This document shows, in pieces, positions 55,100-64,000 of a stretch of 64,000 nucleotides of DNA (position 1 is its first letter; the number at the start of each line of letters is the position of its first letter). Below the pieces are notes generated by a model. It was not told the DNA's origin. It made no database searches and saw nothing but the letters and a program-made list of their open reading frames with translations. The stretch covers positions 434,001 to 498,000 of the forward strand of contig CAWISL010000011.1 in NCBI GenBank assembly GCA_963838795.1, in the 5' to 3' direction. The position numbers were made by a program, and so were the translations under genes. This DNA comes from JAIBJN01 sp963838795. GTDB lineage: Bacteria > Actinomycetota > Thermoleophilia > Gaiellales > Gaiellaceae.

Positions 55100-55242
55100 C
55101 GCCTCGTCGGCCGCAGAGCACTCGAGGTACCCGACCGGATCTCGGGAGCCGGTCGAAGCAGTAACGAAGCCGTTTTCGCCGCCTCCGCGGCCGTTTTGGA
55201 CTGCCCTAGCGGCCGGGAAACGGCCTCAAGCGTCTTGCGTGC

Positions 55243-55264
55243 GAATCCCTGTGCCGGGGGATTC
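55243..55264 (+). terminator. Terminator of the XRE-peptide operon
   Basis: GAATCCC and GGGATTC pair perfectly around TGTGCCGG, followed by CTTTCC. The 55100-55387 gap has no other clear gene; the pilin leader is long and GC-rich. Confidence 0.55.
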
Positions 55265-55387
55265 CTTTCCGCCCGTCCTGACCGATGCTGCGAGTGCTGG
55301 TAGAGCCCTACGGCGGAGCGGTCCCGCGGCAGAGCTCTAGGAGCGAAGCCGTGAGACCCTCGACCCGCTTAGGGGGTGAATGAAGAG

Positions 55388-55546
55388 ATGCAGAGCTTTT
55401 TCACGCTGACCAGGCGCGAGGACGGGCAGACGATGGCCGAATACGGCGTCGTGCTCGCCGTCATCACGCTGGCGGTTGTCGTCGCTCTCGCGGCGCTGTC
55501 TGGCGCCATCGGCGACGCGATCAACGCCGTCACCGGCGTCCTCTAG
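55388..55546 (+). CDS. flp: Flp/Fap family type IVb pilin
   Basis: A 52-residue prepilin: a short basic leader with MQSFFTLTRREDG, then the class III signal QTMAEYGVVLAVITLAVVVA. The Gly before Q, Glu at position +5 and Tyr at +6 are the prepilin-peptidase and Tad-pilus signature. It would be the major subunit of a Tad/Flp adhesion pilus. No other tad gene is near, a common situation for actinobacterial flp genes. Confidence 0.9.
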   Translation: MQSFFTLTRREDGQTMAEYGVVLAVITLAVVVALAALSGAIGDAINAVTGVL

Positions 55547-55554
55547 AGATTCGC

Positions 55555-55592
55555 AGCGTCCCGGCCCGGCCCGCTGGGCCGGCCGGGACGCT
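55555..55592 (+). terminator. Strong terminator after flp
   Basis: AGCGTCCCGGCC and GGCCGGGACGCT form a 12-bp stem that continues, after one bulged C, into GGCCC/GGGCC around GCT. Confidence 0.8.
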
Positions 55593-55689
55593 CGTCTAGA
55601 TCGACCCGCCCGCAGGGAGGCAACCGCGTCGAATCCCCTTTGGGGCCTCTGCCCCGGGAGCGCCTCGCTCGACGGAGTAAGGTGAGCCG

Positions 55690-56442
55690 GTGGGCGACAC
55701 CTTGCCGGATGTCGTGGAGGAAGGGCGCAGGGTCCTCGCGCGCGCCGACGAGCAAAACGTCACTCTTCGGCTTCTGGGCGGCGTCGCCGTCGTCCTTCGA
55801 TCCGGGAACGGCCTCGCCGAGCCCTTCCGGCGCGCCTACGAGGACCTCGACTTCGCGACGTCTCGGGCGTCGGCGAAGGCATGCGCCGGCCTCTTGCGGG
55901 AGCTCGGGTACGAGCCGCACGTTCCCTTCAACTCGCTCCACGGCAGCGAGCGGCTCCTCTTCTTCGACAAGCAGCACGGCCGCAAGGCCGACGTCTTCGT
56001 CGGCCGCTTTCGCATGTCGCACGAGATCCCTCTCGAGGAGCGGCTCGCACTCGAGCCGCTGACCGTCCCGCTGGCCGAGCTCCTGCTCACGAAGCTCCAG
56101 ATCGCCGAGCTGAACGAAAAGGACGTCCGCGACTCGATCGCGCTCCTTCACGGCCACTCGGTCGGCGACGAGGACGGCGACGCCGTCAACGGCGCCCGCG
56201 TCGCCGAGATCCTCGGCGACGACTGGGGGCTCTGGCGCACGATCACCGGGAACCTCGCCGTCTGCGGCGATCATCTCGTCCGCTACGCCCTCGACGCAGC
56301 GGAGCAGCGGCGGGTCGCCGAGCGGATCGACCTCCTCGGGGGCTGGATCGACGCGGAGCCGAAGTCCCGCGCCTGGCGGCTGCGCGCGCGGGTCGGCGAG
56401 CGCAAGCGTTGGTACGAGACGCCCGAGGAAGTCGACGGCTAG
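55690..56442 (+). CDS. Nucleotidyltransferase-fold protein
   Basis: A 250-residue protein from GTG 55690. LRLLGGVAVVLRSG and YEDLDFATSRAS give the G-G ... D-x-D pattern of the AbiEii/nucleotidyltransferase superfamily, and KADVFVGRFRMSHEIP may carry the third acidic residue. A helical C-terminal half follows. Family members include toxins of type IV toxin-antitoxin systems and substrate-modifying enzymes, but no antitoxin partner is next to it, so I make no functional call. Confidence 0.7.
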   Translation: MGDTLPDVVEEGRRVLARADEQNVTLRLLGGVAVVLRSGNGLAEPFRRAYEDLDFATSRASAKACAGLLRELGYEPHVPFNSLHGSERLLFFDKQHGRKADVFVGRFRMSHEIPLEERLALEPLTVPLAELLLTKLQIAELNEKDVRDSIALLHGHSVGDEDGDAVNGARVAEILGDDWGLWRTITGNLAVCGDHLVRYALDAAEQRRVAERIDLLGGWIDAEPKSRAWRLRARVGERKRWYETPEEVDG

Positions 56443-56465
56443 GAGGGTTTCGTCAAACCCTCCTA
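56440..56465. terminator. Bidirectional terminator
   Basis: TAGGAGGGTTT and AAACCCTCCTA pair perfectly over 11 bp around CGTC, overlapping the stop codon of the gene before it and facing the convergent phosphoesterase gene. Confidence 0.8.
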
Positions 56466-56473
56466 CGAGGGCC

Positions 56474-57412
56474 CTACCCCGCGGTGAACTGGTGGCTACG
56501 GAGCTTTCCGTTCCGCAGCTCGACCAGCGCGCCGCGAAGGATGCCCTCGTTGTACTCGCTGCCCGGGTTCAGGCAGACCGTCCGGCCGAGCTTGTGAACC
56601 CCGCGAGATTCGTGCAGGTGGCCGTGGAGACCGAGCAGGGGCTGGTACCGCTCGATCGCCGTCCGGCAGGCAGTGCTGCCCACGGCGTGCATCTCAGCAC
56701 CACCCGCCCCGGAGGTCATCCGGAAGTTTTCGTCGAGCTTGGGGCCTGAGTCGATGCCGGTGTCGTACGGAGGACAGTGGAAGTTGAACACCGCCTTCTC
56801 GGGGTCGGTCAGCCCGACGATGACGGCCTCGAGCCGGCGGGCGAGCTCGTCCTCCTCGATGTCGCGGGGGCAATCCCATGGGGTTCGGTTCGCGTAGCCG
56901 CAGCTTGCCACCTCGGTCTCGTCGGGGAGCCGGATGACCCGCCCCTCGAGGAACTGCACCCAGGCGCCGGCCTCGAGCACCTCGTCGATCTCGGCGGGAT
57001 CGTCGTTGCCGGCATTCATGTAGCAGGGAATCTGCTTGGGGCGGAGTCGTTCCTCGGCGAGAGCGACCCAGCGGGCGAGGCGCTCCTTCATGAGGCGAAG
57101 GAAGAGGGCCTCGCGCGCGGGGGCGTCCGCGCGCAAGGCCTCCTCTTCGTCCGGGTCGCAGCGGAAGGCGTAGTAGCCGGCGTTGGCGATCTTCTGCTCC
57201 AGCTCGACGAGCGCCTCTCCCTCCGCGGCGACGTCCTCCCCGAAGAACACGCCGCGATGGAGGCCGTTCACGCGCACGAGCGGGACCATGGCCTTCCCGG
57301 TCAGGTCGCCGCCGAGGAGGATCGCGTCGGCCCCGTAGAAGGACGCCGCGTTTACGAACTTCGTGAAGCAGCGGTCCGACCCGTGGACGTCGGTGGCGTA
57401 GAAAAGCTTCAC
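56474..57412 (-). CDS. Calcineurin-like metallophosphoesterase
   Basis: A 312-residue protein with the full metal-binding set: DVHG, GGD, GNDD, the His of FNFHCPP and GHLHES. It also has conserved NPGSEYNEG near the end. Cytosolic; the substrate could be a nucleotide or phosphoprotein. It starts two bases before the permease gene ends. Confidence 0.85.
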   Translation of the reverse strand: MKLFYATDVHGSDRCFTKFVNAASFYGADAILLGGDLTGKAMVPLVRVNGLHRGVFFGEDVAAEGEALVELEQKIANAGYYAFRCDPDEEEALRADAPAREALFLRLMKERLARWVALAEERLRPKQIPCYMNAGNDDPAEIDEVLEAGAWVQFLEGRVIRLPDETEVASCGYANRTPWDCPRDIEEDELARRLEAVIVGLTDPEKAVFNFHCPPYDTGIDSGPKLDENFRMTSGAGGAEMHAVGSTACRTAIERYQPLLGLHGHLHESRGVHKLGRTVCLNPGSEYNEGILRGALVELRNGKLRSHQFTAG

Positions 57413-57413
57413 G

Positions 57414-59039
57414 CTACTCGGGCGGGATCTCCTTGTAGAGCAGGTCGAGGTCGACGCCGCGCTGACGCCTCACGGCGCGCGAGATGTAATAGAGGACGAA
57501 CCCGGCGACGTAGATGCCGACCACGAAGGCGATCGCCCGGTTGCCCGTGGGACCGCTGAACGCCGGCGTGTCGAACGACGCGATCAGGATGAGCGTGAAG
57601 AGAATCAGGTTCCCGACGCCCAGGAGGGTGATCACGGGAATTCCGGCGATCTTCCGCCTGACGGCCTCGGGGGCCTGCTCGAACAGGTCGCGCCGCCGGT
57701 AGGGGAGGAGGATGGCGGCGAAGCTGGTCATCCAGAACGCGATCGAGAAGATGACGATGTAGTTGACGACGATGGTGAAGAAGCTCGTGAAGACGTAGAG
57801 GGCCAGGAGCGCGACCGCGATCGCCGTGATCAAGATCGCCGCGACCCACGGAGCGTGCGTGCGCTCGCCGACCGTGGCGAGCTGGCGCGGCGCCACGCCA
57901 TCGAACGACCAGGCGAAGATGTTCCGGGTGCAGATCATCGCGATCACGAAGAGGAGCAGGACGTTCCAGAGGATGAAGCTGACCCCCATGATGACGTTCA
58001 GCACCGTCGAGCCGGTCATGATCCCGACGAAGAAGTTGAGGACGGGGGCGACCGGGATCCCCGAGTCGTCGCCGAGGTAGACGACCGAGTTCGTGAAGTC
58101 CTGCCCGACGACGTCGTAGTAGCGCCAGAAGACGAGCATGTACACGGCGAACGCGAATGCGAGCGTCGCGAGGATCATGCGCGGCTGCGTCTTCGACGCC
58201 TGCTTCACCTCGCCGCCGATGTAGGCGGAATACGTGAAGCCGATGTAGATCCAGTAGCCGATGGGGAGGGCGAGGAGCGCCCCCATAAACGTTGCGTCGC
58301 CGGCCGAGAAGCCGCTGCTCGAGGCCTGGTCGACGAGCCCCTGGTACGTCTGCCCGTCGGCCCGTTCGGCCATGAAAGCGTTGAACTTGGCGGCGAACTC
58401 CTCCTTCGACGTCGTGAAGAGGACGCCGATGGTGACAAAGGTCCCCAGGAGCGCCGGGATGAACCCGATCAGGAAGATGTTGCGGATCACCCGGGTGTTG
58501 AGCGAGAGCACGAGCAGGACGAGGAGGAGGATGGCCGTCCCGATCAGGAAGACCGCCCAGTCGCCGCTCACGTCGACGCTCCAGTTGACGAGCGTGTCGT
58601 TGCCGATCGCGTTCCCCAGAGTGGCGAAAGCGATGGCGATCCCGAAGTTGACCGCGAAGGCCGAGTAGAGCCCGAGCCCAAGGAACTGCGACCAGGTGAA
58701 GCCCCAGTTCGCGGTGAACCCGAGGGACGGGTGGACGACGCGCGAGAGGTAGACATAGTCGCCGCCCGAGCGCGGCATGATGCCCGCGAGGTAGCCGTAC
58801 ATCAGCGCGTTCGAGAGCGTCAGGACCGTCCCGATGCCGACGACCAGCAGGACGTTCTGCTCGGGCCAGAGCCCGGCCATGAAGGTCGGCACGACCGCGA
58901 GAACGAGTCCGAGGGCGTACCCGAGCGTGTTGAAGACGAAGACGTCGGCCGGCCGGAACTCGCGGATCAGCCCGGACGACTGTCTGACATAGAGGCCCCG
59001 GGCCTCCACCGGCGCACCGGGCGCAACGTGCTCAGCCAT
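57414..59039 (-). CDS. APC-superfamily amino acid permease
   Basis: A 541-residue membrane protein with about twelve helices. FVFNTLGYALGLVLAVVPTF, MPRSGGDYVYLSRVVHPSLG and FTYSAYIGGEVKQASKTQPR are the amino acid-polyamine-organocation pattern. It starts the permease-phosphoesterase pair and lies beside a nitrilase/aminotransferase cluster, so it probably imports their substrate. Confidence 0.9.
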   Translation of the reverse strand: MAEHVAPGAPVEARGLYVRQSSGLIREFRPADVFVFNTLGYALGLVLAVVPTFMAGLWPEQNVLLVVGIGTVLTLSNALMYGYLAGIMPRSGGDYVYLSRVVHPSLGFTANWGFTWSQFLGLGLYSAFAVNFGIAIAFATLGNAIGNDTLVNWSVDVSGDWAVFLIGTAILLLVLLVLSLNTRVIRNIFLIGFIPALLGTFVTIGVLFTTSKEEFAAKFNAFMAERADGQTYQGLVDQASSSGFSAGDATFMGALLALPIGYWIYIGFTYSAYIGGEVKQASKTQPRMILATLAFAFAVYMLVFWRYYDVVGQDFTNSVVYLGDDSGIPVAPVLNFFVGIMTGSTVLNVIMGVSFILWNVLLLFVIAMICTRNIFAWSFDGVAPRQLATVGERTHAPWVAAILITAIAVALLALYVFTSFFTIVVNYIVIFSIAFWMTSFAAILLPYRRRDLFEQAPEAVRRKIAGIPVITLLGVGNLILFTLILIASFDTPAFSGPTGNRAIAFVVGIYVAGFVLYYISRAVRRQRGVDLDLLYKEIPPE

Positions 59040-59078
59040 GTGGCATCCCTCCTGGAGAGAACGGGTAGTGGGCCTTCA

Positions 59079-59875
59079 GCGGGTGACGTGCTCCTTCTCG
59101 ATGACCGTGACCGGACGGGGCGGGCGGACGAACTTGGGGTAGTCGGTCCGCGGGTCGAACCCCCCGAGCTCGGCGACCGGGACGACGAGCAGCTCCTCCT
59201 GGTCGCGGCTCGCTTCGACGAGGACTCGCCGGTGGGGGCGATCGACCTGCTGGCGCCGACGAAGACGAGCCCGTCGCCACTGCCGACGAGATTGGCGTAG
59301 AGGTGCGGGAGGCGGTTCTCGTGGGCCCGCGCGACGGCGCCGACGGCGTGGTCGATGTAGAACGGATCCATGTTCGCGGAGGCGGTGACGAGGAGGTCGG
59401 CGCCGGCGAGCGCGACCAGCCGGCCGGGCTCGGGGAACTCGATGTCGAAGCAGATGAGTGGGGCTGCTCGCCGGCCGGCGAGCTCGACGATCAGCTGCTC
59501 CTCGCCCTCGACGAACCCGGCTGTCGGCTTCCGACCCGAAGAGGTGCGTCTTGCGGTAGACGCCGGCCACCGAGCCGTCGTTGTCGATGCACGCCGCCGA
59601 GTTGGCGACACCCTGCGACATCCGCTCGGCGAAGCCGATCACGACGGCTGTCTCCGCCTCCGCAGCAGCCGCCGCGATCTCCGCGATCTCGTCGGAGTCG
59701 ATCGGCCGTGCGAGCTCGTCGAGATCGCGGTAGGTGTAGCCGCAGAGGTAGAGCTCGGGGAAGACGGCGATGTCGACGTCCGGATGGGAGCGAATCGCGT
59801 CGATCGCCCGCGCCGTGTTCCCTCCACGTCCCCGATCCGGCAGGCGAGCTGTGCGAGCAGCGCCTTCATCGTCAT
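59079..59875 (-). pseudogene. Nitrilase-superfamily amidohydrolase, frameshifted
   Basis: Parts of one carbon-nitrogen hydrolase lie in successive frames: KALLAQLACRIGDVEG; then DIAVFPELYLCGYTYRDL (catalytic Glu) and VAGVYRKTHLFGSEAD (catalytic Lys); then PLICFDIEFPEPGRLVAL (catalytic Cys), ANMDPFYIDHAVGAVARA; and a C-terminal tail after a third shift. The Glu-Lys-Cys triad is complete, so the enzyme was functional. Three indels in 800 bases suggest sequence error or recent decay. Confidence 0.8.
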
Positions 59876-59878
59876 TCC

Positions 59879-60662
59879 TCCTTTCGACTCGTCGACGGAT
59901 CCGGCTGCTCCACCGGCGGATCACCTCGAGCACCGCGCGGATGCCCTGGTCGCTGCTGGCAACGTGGCGGTCCATGGCAGCCTCCGCCGCCCTCGGGTCG
60001 CGCGCCTCGACGGCTGCGAAGATCGCGCTCGTGCTCGCCGGAGATCCGCCCGTGCCAGGTGTCCGACTCGGGGAGAAGGCTGATCACGTCGTTCAGCTCC
60101 GCCCTGATCTCCTCGATCGCGCTCGCGAAGCGCCGGTTGCCCGTGGCGCGTGCGCGACGGCGAGATGGAACTGGGTGTCGTAGCGCATGTAGTCCGGCTC
60201 CGTGGCCGCCTCCGCCATTCCCAGGAGCTGACGCCGCATGGCGGCCAGATCGTGCCTGCTTGCGGGCCTCGGCCGCCAGTGACGAGACTCCCGGCTCGAG
60301 CATGCGGCGGAGCTCGAGAGCTCCTCGATCTCCCTGCGGCGGCGGAGGGTCCGCAGGATCAGCTCCTCCTTGACGGCCGAGTCCTCCGCAGGCTGCGCTA
60401 CGAACGTCCCCCCGGCGCGCCCGCGCCGGGTCTCGACGAGGCGGTCGTGCTCGAGGAGCCGAAGAGCGCAGCTGGATGGTCGGTCTCCCGACGCCGAACA
60501 TGGCGGCGAGATCGCGCTCCGAGGGAAGCGACTCGCCGGGGGCGATCAGCCGAAGCGCGATGTGGCGGCGGATCTGGTCGGCCACGTACTCGTGGGCGCG
60601 AACCTGCTGGATCCGGTGAAAGCGGACCGGCGATCGTCGAGTGCGGTGGTCAGCGCCTTCAC
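59879..60662 (-). pseudogene. GntR/FadR-type regulator, frameshifted
   Basis: From GTG 60662, which overlaps the aminotransferase stop (GTGA), the frame changes several times. ADQIRRHIALRLIAPGESLP and SERDLAAMFGVGRPTIQ are the GntR winged helix; ELRRMLEPGVSSLAAEARKQ and NRRFASAIEEIRAELNDVIS are parts of the FCD effector domain. At least three indels. It would regulate the surrounding catabolic genes. Confidence 0.75.
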
Positions 60663-62034
60663 GTCTCTGTCACCGCCGGTGATGCCAGCTCGGAGAGCAC
60701 CTCGCGCTCGACGGCCGTCACCGCCTCGGCCATTCGCTCGACAATGAGCGAGAGCTCTTCGTCGGTGGACGTGAACGCCGGCGCGATCAGCGTCTGGTCG
60801 CCCGCGAAGCCGTCCCGCGTCGGCTGGGTCGAGTAGACGATGAGGCCGCGGGCGAGAGCCTCGCCGTCGATCCGTCGCGCCACGCGCAGCTCGGGCGGCA
60901 GGAACGAGCGCCGGTCGCGCGGGTCTGCGTAGTCGATCCCGAGGAGGAAGCCGCGGCCGCGAACCTCGGCGACGAGCTCGCAGTCGGCGAGCGCCGCCTC
61001 GAGCGAGCTCAGGAGCCGCGGGCCCTCGTCCCGTACCCGCTCGACGAGCCGTCGCTCCCGGAGGTAGTCGATGACGGCGAGCCCGACGGCGCAGGGCAGC
61101 GGCGCTCCGTCCCATGTGTGCCCCAGCTCGAAGGCACGCGAGCCTTCGGCGATCGCGCGGTAGACCTCGTCGCGGCAGAGCACGGCGCCAATCGGCGCGT
61201 AGCCGGCGCCCGAGCCCCTTGGCGGTCGTGATCACGTCCGGCACGAACGGGAGCTGCTCGGCGGCGAACCACGTGCCCGTTCGGCCCATGCCCGGTGACC
61301 ACCTCGTCCAGGCAGATGAGGAAGCCGTGCTCGTCCCGGCGCTCGGCCAGGCCCTGCCAGAAGCGCTCGGGCGGCGAGTAGCCGGGCAGGGCGGCCGCGC
61401 TGACCGGCTCGCAGAAGAACGCGGAGACGGTCTGCGGCCCGGCCTCGTCCAAGCACGCGGTCGAGCGCCTCGAGCGCTGCCTCCCCGCTCGGGTCGAAGC
61501 GCCACGTCGAGGGCGGGATATGCAGGTGGGGGTGAGGTACGGCGCGTAGTGGTGGTGGAGCCCGGGCCGGCCGGTGAGGGAGAGGGTCGCCACGGTCGGC
61601 CCGTGGTACGCCTGCGCCGGCGAGACGATGCGCCAGCGCTCGGGCTCGCCGCGCTCCACGTGGTAGCTCCGGGCCAGGCGCACGGCTGTCTCGTTGGCCT
61701 CGGCGCCGCCGGTCACGAAGTGGACCCGCGTGAAGCCTTCCGGCGCAAGCGCGAGCAGCTCGCGCGCCAGCTCCTCCTGCGGCGTGGTCGTGAACTGCTG
61801 GTTGTAGAGAAACGAGACGCGGCTCGCCTGCTCCCGGGCCGCCTCGACGAGCTCGGGGACGCCGTGACCGACCGAGGTGACCATCGCCCCGCCGCCGACG
61901 GCGTCGAGGTAGGCGTTCCCCGCCGGGTCGTAGAGCCAGACGCCCTCGGCCCGCTCGATCAGCGGGTAGGGCCGGTCGAGCTCGCGGAGGAAGACGCTGG
62001 TCTCGGGCTCGCGGACGAAGACGGGCTCGCTCAC
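60659..62034 (-). pseudogene. Class III aminotransferase, frameshifted
   Basis: From GTG 62034 the sequence reads PLIERAEGVWLYDPAGNAYL, YNQQFTTTPQEELARELLAL, VHFVTGGAEANETAVRLARS, then after frame changes ICLDEVVTGHGPNG (PLP Asp region) and a C-terminal ERVRDEGPRLLSSLEAAL, AEVRGRGFLLGIDYADPRDR, ending at 60659. This is the acetylornithine/omega-amino acid aminotransferase family. Several indels. Its open frame is continuous with that of the M20 gene, probably because of one of the indels. Confidence 0.8.
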
Positions 62035-63369
62035 TTCGACGACTCCGCACCAGAGCGAGATCGCGCGCGCGTAGACCTTCGCCCCGAGCACGAGCTCGTC
62101 GATCCCCACCCACTCGTCCGGGGCGTGCGCTCGGGCGAGGTCGCCGGGGCCGAAGGCCGGGCTGGGGGTCTCGGCGAAGAGCGTCAGGAGGGCGCCGTCG
62201 TAGGTCGTGTCGATTCCCTCGGCCTGCACCTCGACGCCGAGATCCCGGCCGGCTTCCTGGGCGACCGCGACGATCGGGGAATCCGGGTCGATCTCGGAGG
62301 GCGGATAGTCCGTGTACCAGCTCCAGGCGGGAGGATGCTCGGTAAGCCAGTCGTCGTCCGCCGCGACTGCGGCGACCGCCTGTTCGATCTCGCCCCTCGG
62401 GATCGAGCCGTACCCCTGCTCGGTCGGCGTTCCCTGGCAGATAGGTGGCATTGAGCGCGACCTCGCAGGACTCGGGGATGTTCGAGATGAAGGTCCCGCC
62501 GCGCACCATCGTCGGGTTGACGGAGGGCGTGCCGAGAAGCGGATGCTGCTTGTCCCCGCGCCCGGCCCAGTCGGCGGTGAGGCGGTCGAGCCCGGCCAGC
62601 ACGGCCATGGCCTTCTGGATTGCGTTGACGCCCCCGCCCTCGCGCCAGTGCGGCTGGTTCATCTCGGCGTGGGCCGAGCGGCCTTCGACGGTCAACGTCC
62701 CGTGGAGGAGCCCGCGCGTGGCGATCCAGAGGTTGAGCCGCGTCGGCTCGGGGACGAGCCCGGCGTCGCCGCGGTAGCCGCGTGCGATTGCCGCGACCGT
62801 TCCCATCGCGCAGGTCTCCTCGTCCGGCACGGTCTCGAAGACGACGTCGCCGGCGAGGCGGACACCGCAGGCGTGCAGCGCCTCGAGCGCGAAGAGCGCG
62901 GCCCCGATTCCGCCCTTCATGTCGACCGCGCCGCGCCCGTAAGATGCGGCCGTCGCGGACGTCGGCGGCGAAGGGCGGGGAGGTCCAGCGCGAGATGGTC
63001 GCCGGCGTCGACGACGTCGATGTGGCCGTTGACCACGAGGCTGCGGCCGCCGCCCGCGCCGCGCATCGTCCCGACGGTGAGCGGCCGCCCGCGCCAGTGG
63101 TGCCACGGCGGCATCATCGGATGGTCGGCGAGCTCGGCGGCGTCGGGCTCCCACTGGTCGACTTCGGCGCCGAGCGCGCGCAGCCGCTCCCCGACGTACG
63201 CCTGCAGCTCGGCCTCCTGGTTGGTCGTTCGCGCCGACCCCGGCGAGAGGTCGACCGAGGTCGTGTCGAAGCGAACGAGGGCGCGCACGAGCTCGACGAG
63301 CTTCTCCACGTTCGCCTCGATGTGCTCGTCGACGGCCTGGGTCGAAGAAAGGACCCGAGTCAAGGCCAA
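62031..63369 (-). pseudogene. M20 family peptidase/deacylase (ArgE/DapE-like), frameshifted
   Basis: From TTG 63369: VVNGHIDVVDAGDH holds the first metal ligands. After a shift come GRGAVDMKGGIGAALFALEA (metal Asp) and PDEETCAMG (catalytic Glu), then NLWIATRGLLHGTLTVEGRS, the dimerisation domain. After another shift, YGSIPRGEIEQAVAAVAADD and YDGALLTLFAETPSPAFGPG follow. Such enzymes remove acyl groups from amino acids. Two or three indels. Confidence 0.8.
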
Positions 63370-63472
63370 ATCAGCCTACCCGTCGCCCGGTCAAGCTTTT
63401 CGCTCGCTCTCACGGCCGCCTCATCTCGGCTCTCTACGTTGAGCCGAAAGCACTCGGAGGAGGTCCCAGAAG

Positions 63473-64000
63473 ATGGCCACCAGAAGCTCGCTCGTCGCCA
63501 TGCTCGCCGCGTCTCGCGGCGATCCTGCTCGCCGCCGTTGGGTGCCGCGACCAAGGCGAAACGGCCCCGCGACCGGAGCGACGACCGGCGCCAGGAGACG
63601 ATCTCCCAGCCGTCGGTCCGGGGTCTGCCGGTGGCGCCCGAGAGCCAGCGCGTCGACCTCGCAGTGCCGACGATTCTCCGACCCGACCAACGTCACCAAC
63701 CCGCTCTTCCCGGTCTCCCGGCAGGAGTCGGTGCTTCTGCTCGGACGGGTCGACGGCCAGCCGTTTCGGACCGAGGTGACGCTGCTCCCCGAGACGAGGA
63801 TCATCGCTTGGCAAGGGCAGGCTGGTCGAGACGCTCGTCTCCCAGTACGTCGCCTACCTCGGCGGGCGCATCCACGAGGTGGCGTACGACTTCTACGCCC
63901 AGGACGACGCCGGTGCGGTGTGGTACTTCGGCGAGGACGTCTTCAACTTCAAGGATGGGCTCATCGCCGACACCCACGGCACCTGGATCGCCGGCAAGGA
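63473..64000 (+). pseudogene. Secreted protein of unknown function, frameshifted and cut by window edge
   Basis: ATG 63473 opens ATRSSLVAMLAASR. A frame change leads to AILLAAVGCRDQG, a lipoprotein-type signal. The later part reads DPTNVTNPLFPVSRQESVLL, then FRTEVTLLPETRIIAW, a further shift and ETLVSQYVAYLGGRIHEVAY and VWYFGEDVFNFKDG. I recall similar uncharacterised actinobacterial exported proteins. It continues beyond the right edge. Confidence 0.65.

Noticed and set aside
55690..56442. AbiEii toxin of a toxin-antitoxin pair
   Set aside because: No AbiEi-like partner is adjacent; terminators flank the gene on both sides, so it stands alone.

Overview
The window is GC-rich throughout (about 68% by eye), with very high GC at third codon positions, frequent GTG/TTG starts and short ATGA/GTGA gene overlaps. 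Gene content (RidA, YbdK, EamA transporters, SOD, CtaG, Flp pilin, GT4 and sugar-transferase genes, IclR and GntR regulators) suggests an aerobic, heterotrophic Gram-positive high-GC bacterium. An Actinomycetota lineage such as Thermoleophilia is my best guess; this is inference, because the window has no rRNA.

Layout. 0-5 kb: a truncated GH16 glycosidase and an exopolysaccharide block (sugar phosphotransferase, GT4, small membrane protein, internally duplicated unknown protein). 5-14 kb: L,D-transpeptidase, membrane glycosyltransferase-like protein, peroxiredoxin, YbdK ligase, a small KGDDKV-repeat protein, DUF192 lipoprotein, RidA, serine hydrolase, Nudix and EamA. 14-22 kb: thioredoxin, an isoleucyl-tRNA synthetase with abnormal signature motifs, a candidate small RNA behind a palindrome, and a 1,311-residue GAF/PAS histidine kinase with its response regulator. 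22-24.6 kb: CAP protein, two EamA transporters and tRNA-Pro.

24.6-29.3 kb is a 4.7-kb island bounded by a perfect 46-bp duplication of the tRNA-Pro 3' end, with a broken integrase at its right end. 29-36 kb: MFS-cNMP fusion, DUF4239 protein, peptidoglycan hydrolase, cyclase-receiver fusion and an ABC exporter. 36-41.5 kb is the most striking region: IclR regulator, GrdE, GrdB, GrdC, thioredoxin and GrdA, a glycine/sarcosine/betaine-type reductase operon in which GrdB and GrdA each contain one in-frame TGA at the known selenocysteine position. 42.9-45.3 kb is a second, 2.4-kb island bounded by a 43-bp duplication of the tRNA-Gly 3' end; it carries an Lsr2-like protein, a methyltransferase and a Cys-rich protein, with no integrase.

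45-53 kb: frameshifted EamA and dioxygenase genes, AI-2E-type permease, calcium-binding-repeat protein, tRNA-Arg, tRNA-His, two nearly identical tandem sulfotransferase-like genes whose differences are all amino-acid changing, and SOD. 53.6-55.1 kb: an XRE-TPR regulator followed directly by a tiny hydrophobic peptide gene, an RRNPP-like arrangement. 55-64 kb: Flp pilin, nucleotidyltransferase-like protein, metallophosphoesterase, amino-acid permease, then a catabolic cluster (nitrilase family, GntR, class III aminotransferase, M20 peptidase) in which almost every gene carries frameshifts. Those indels are dense enough that assembly error is as likely as decay.
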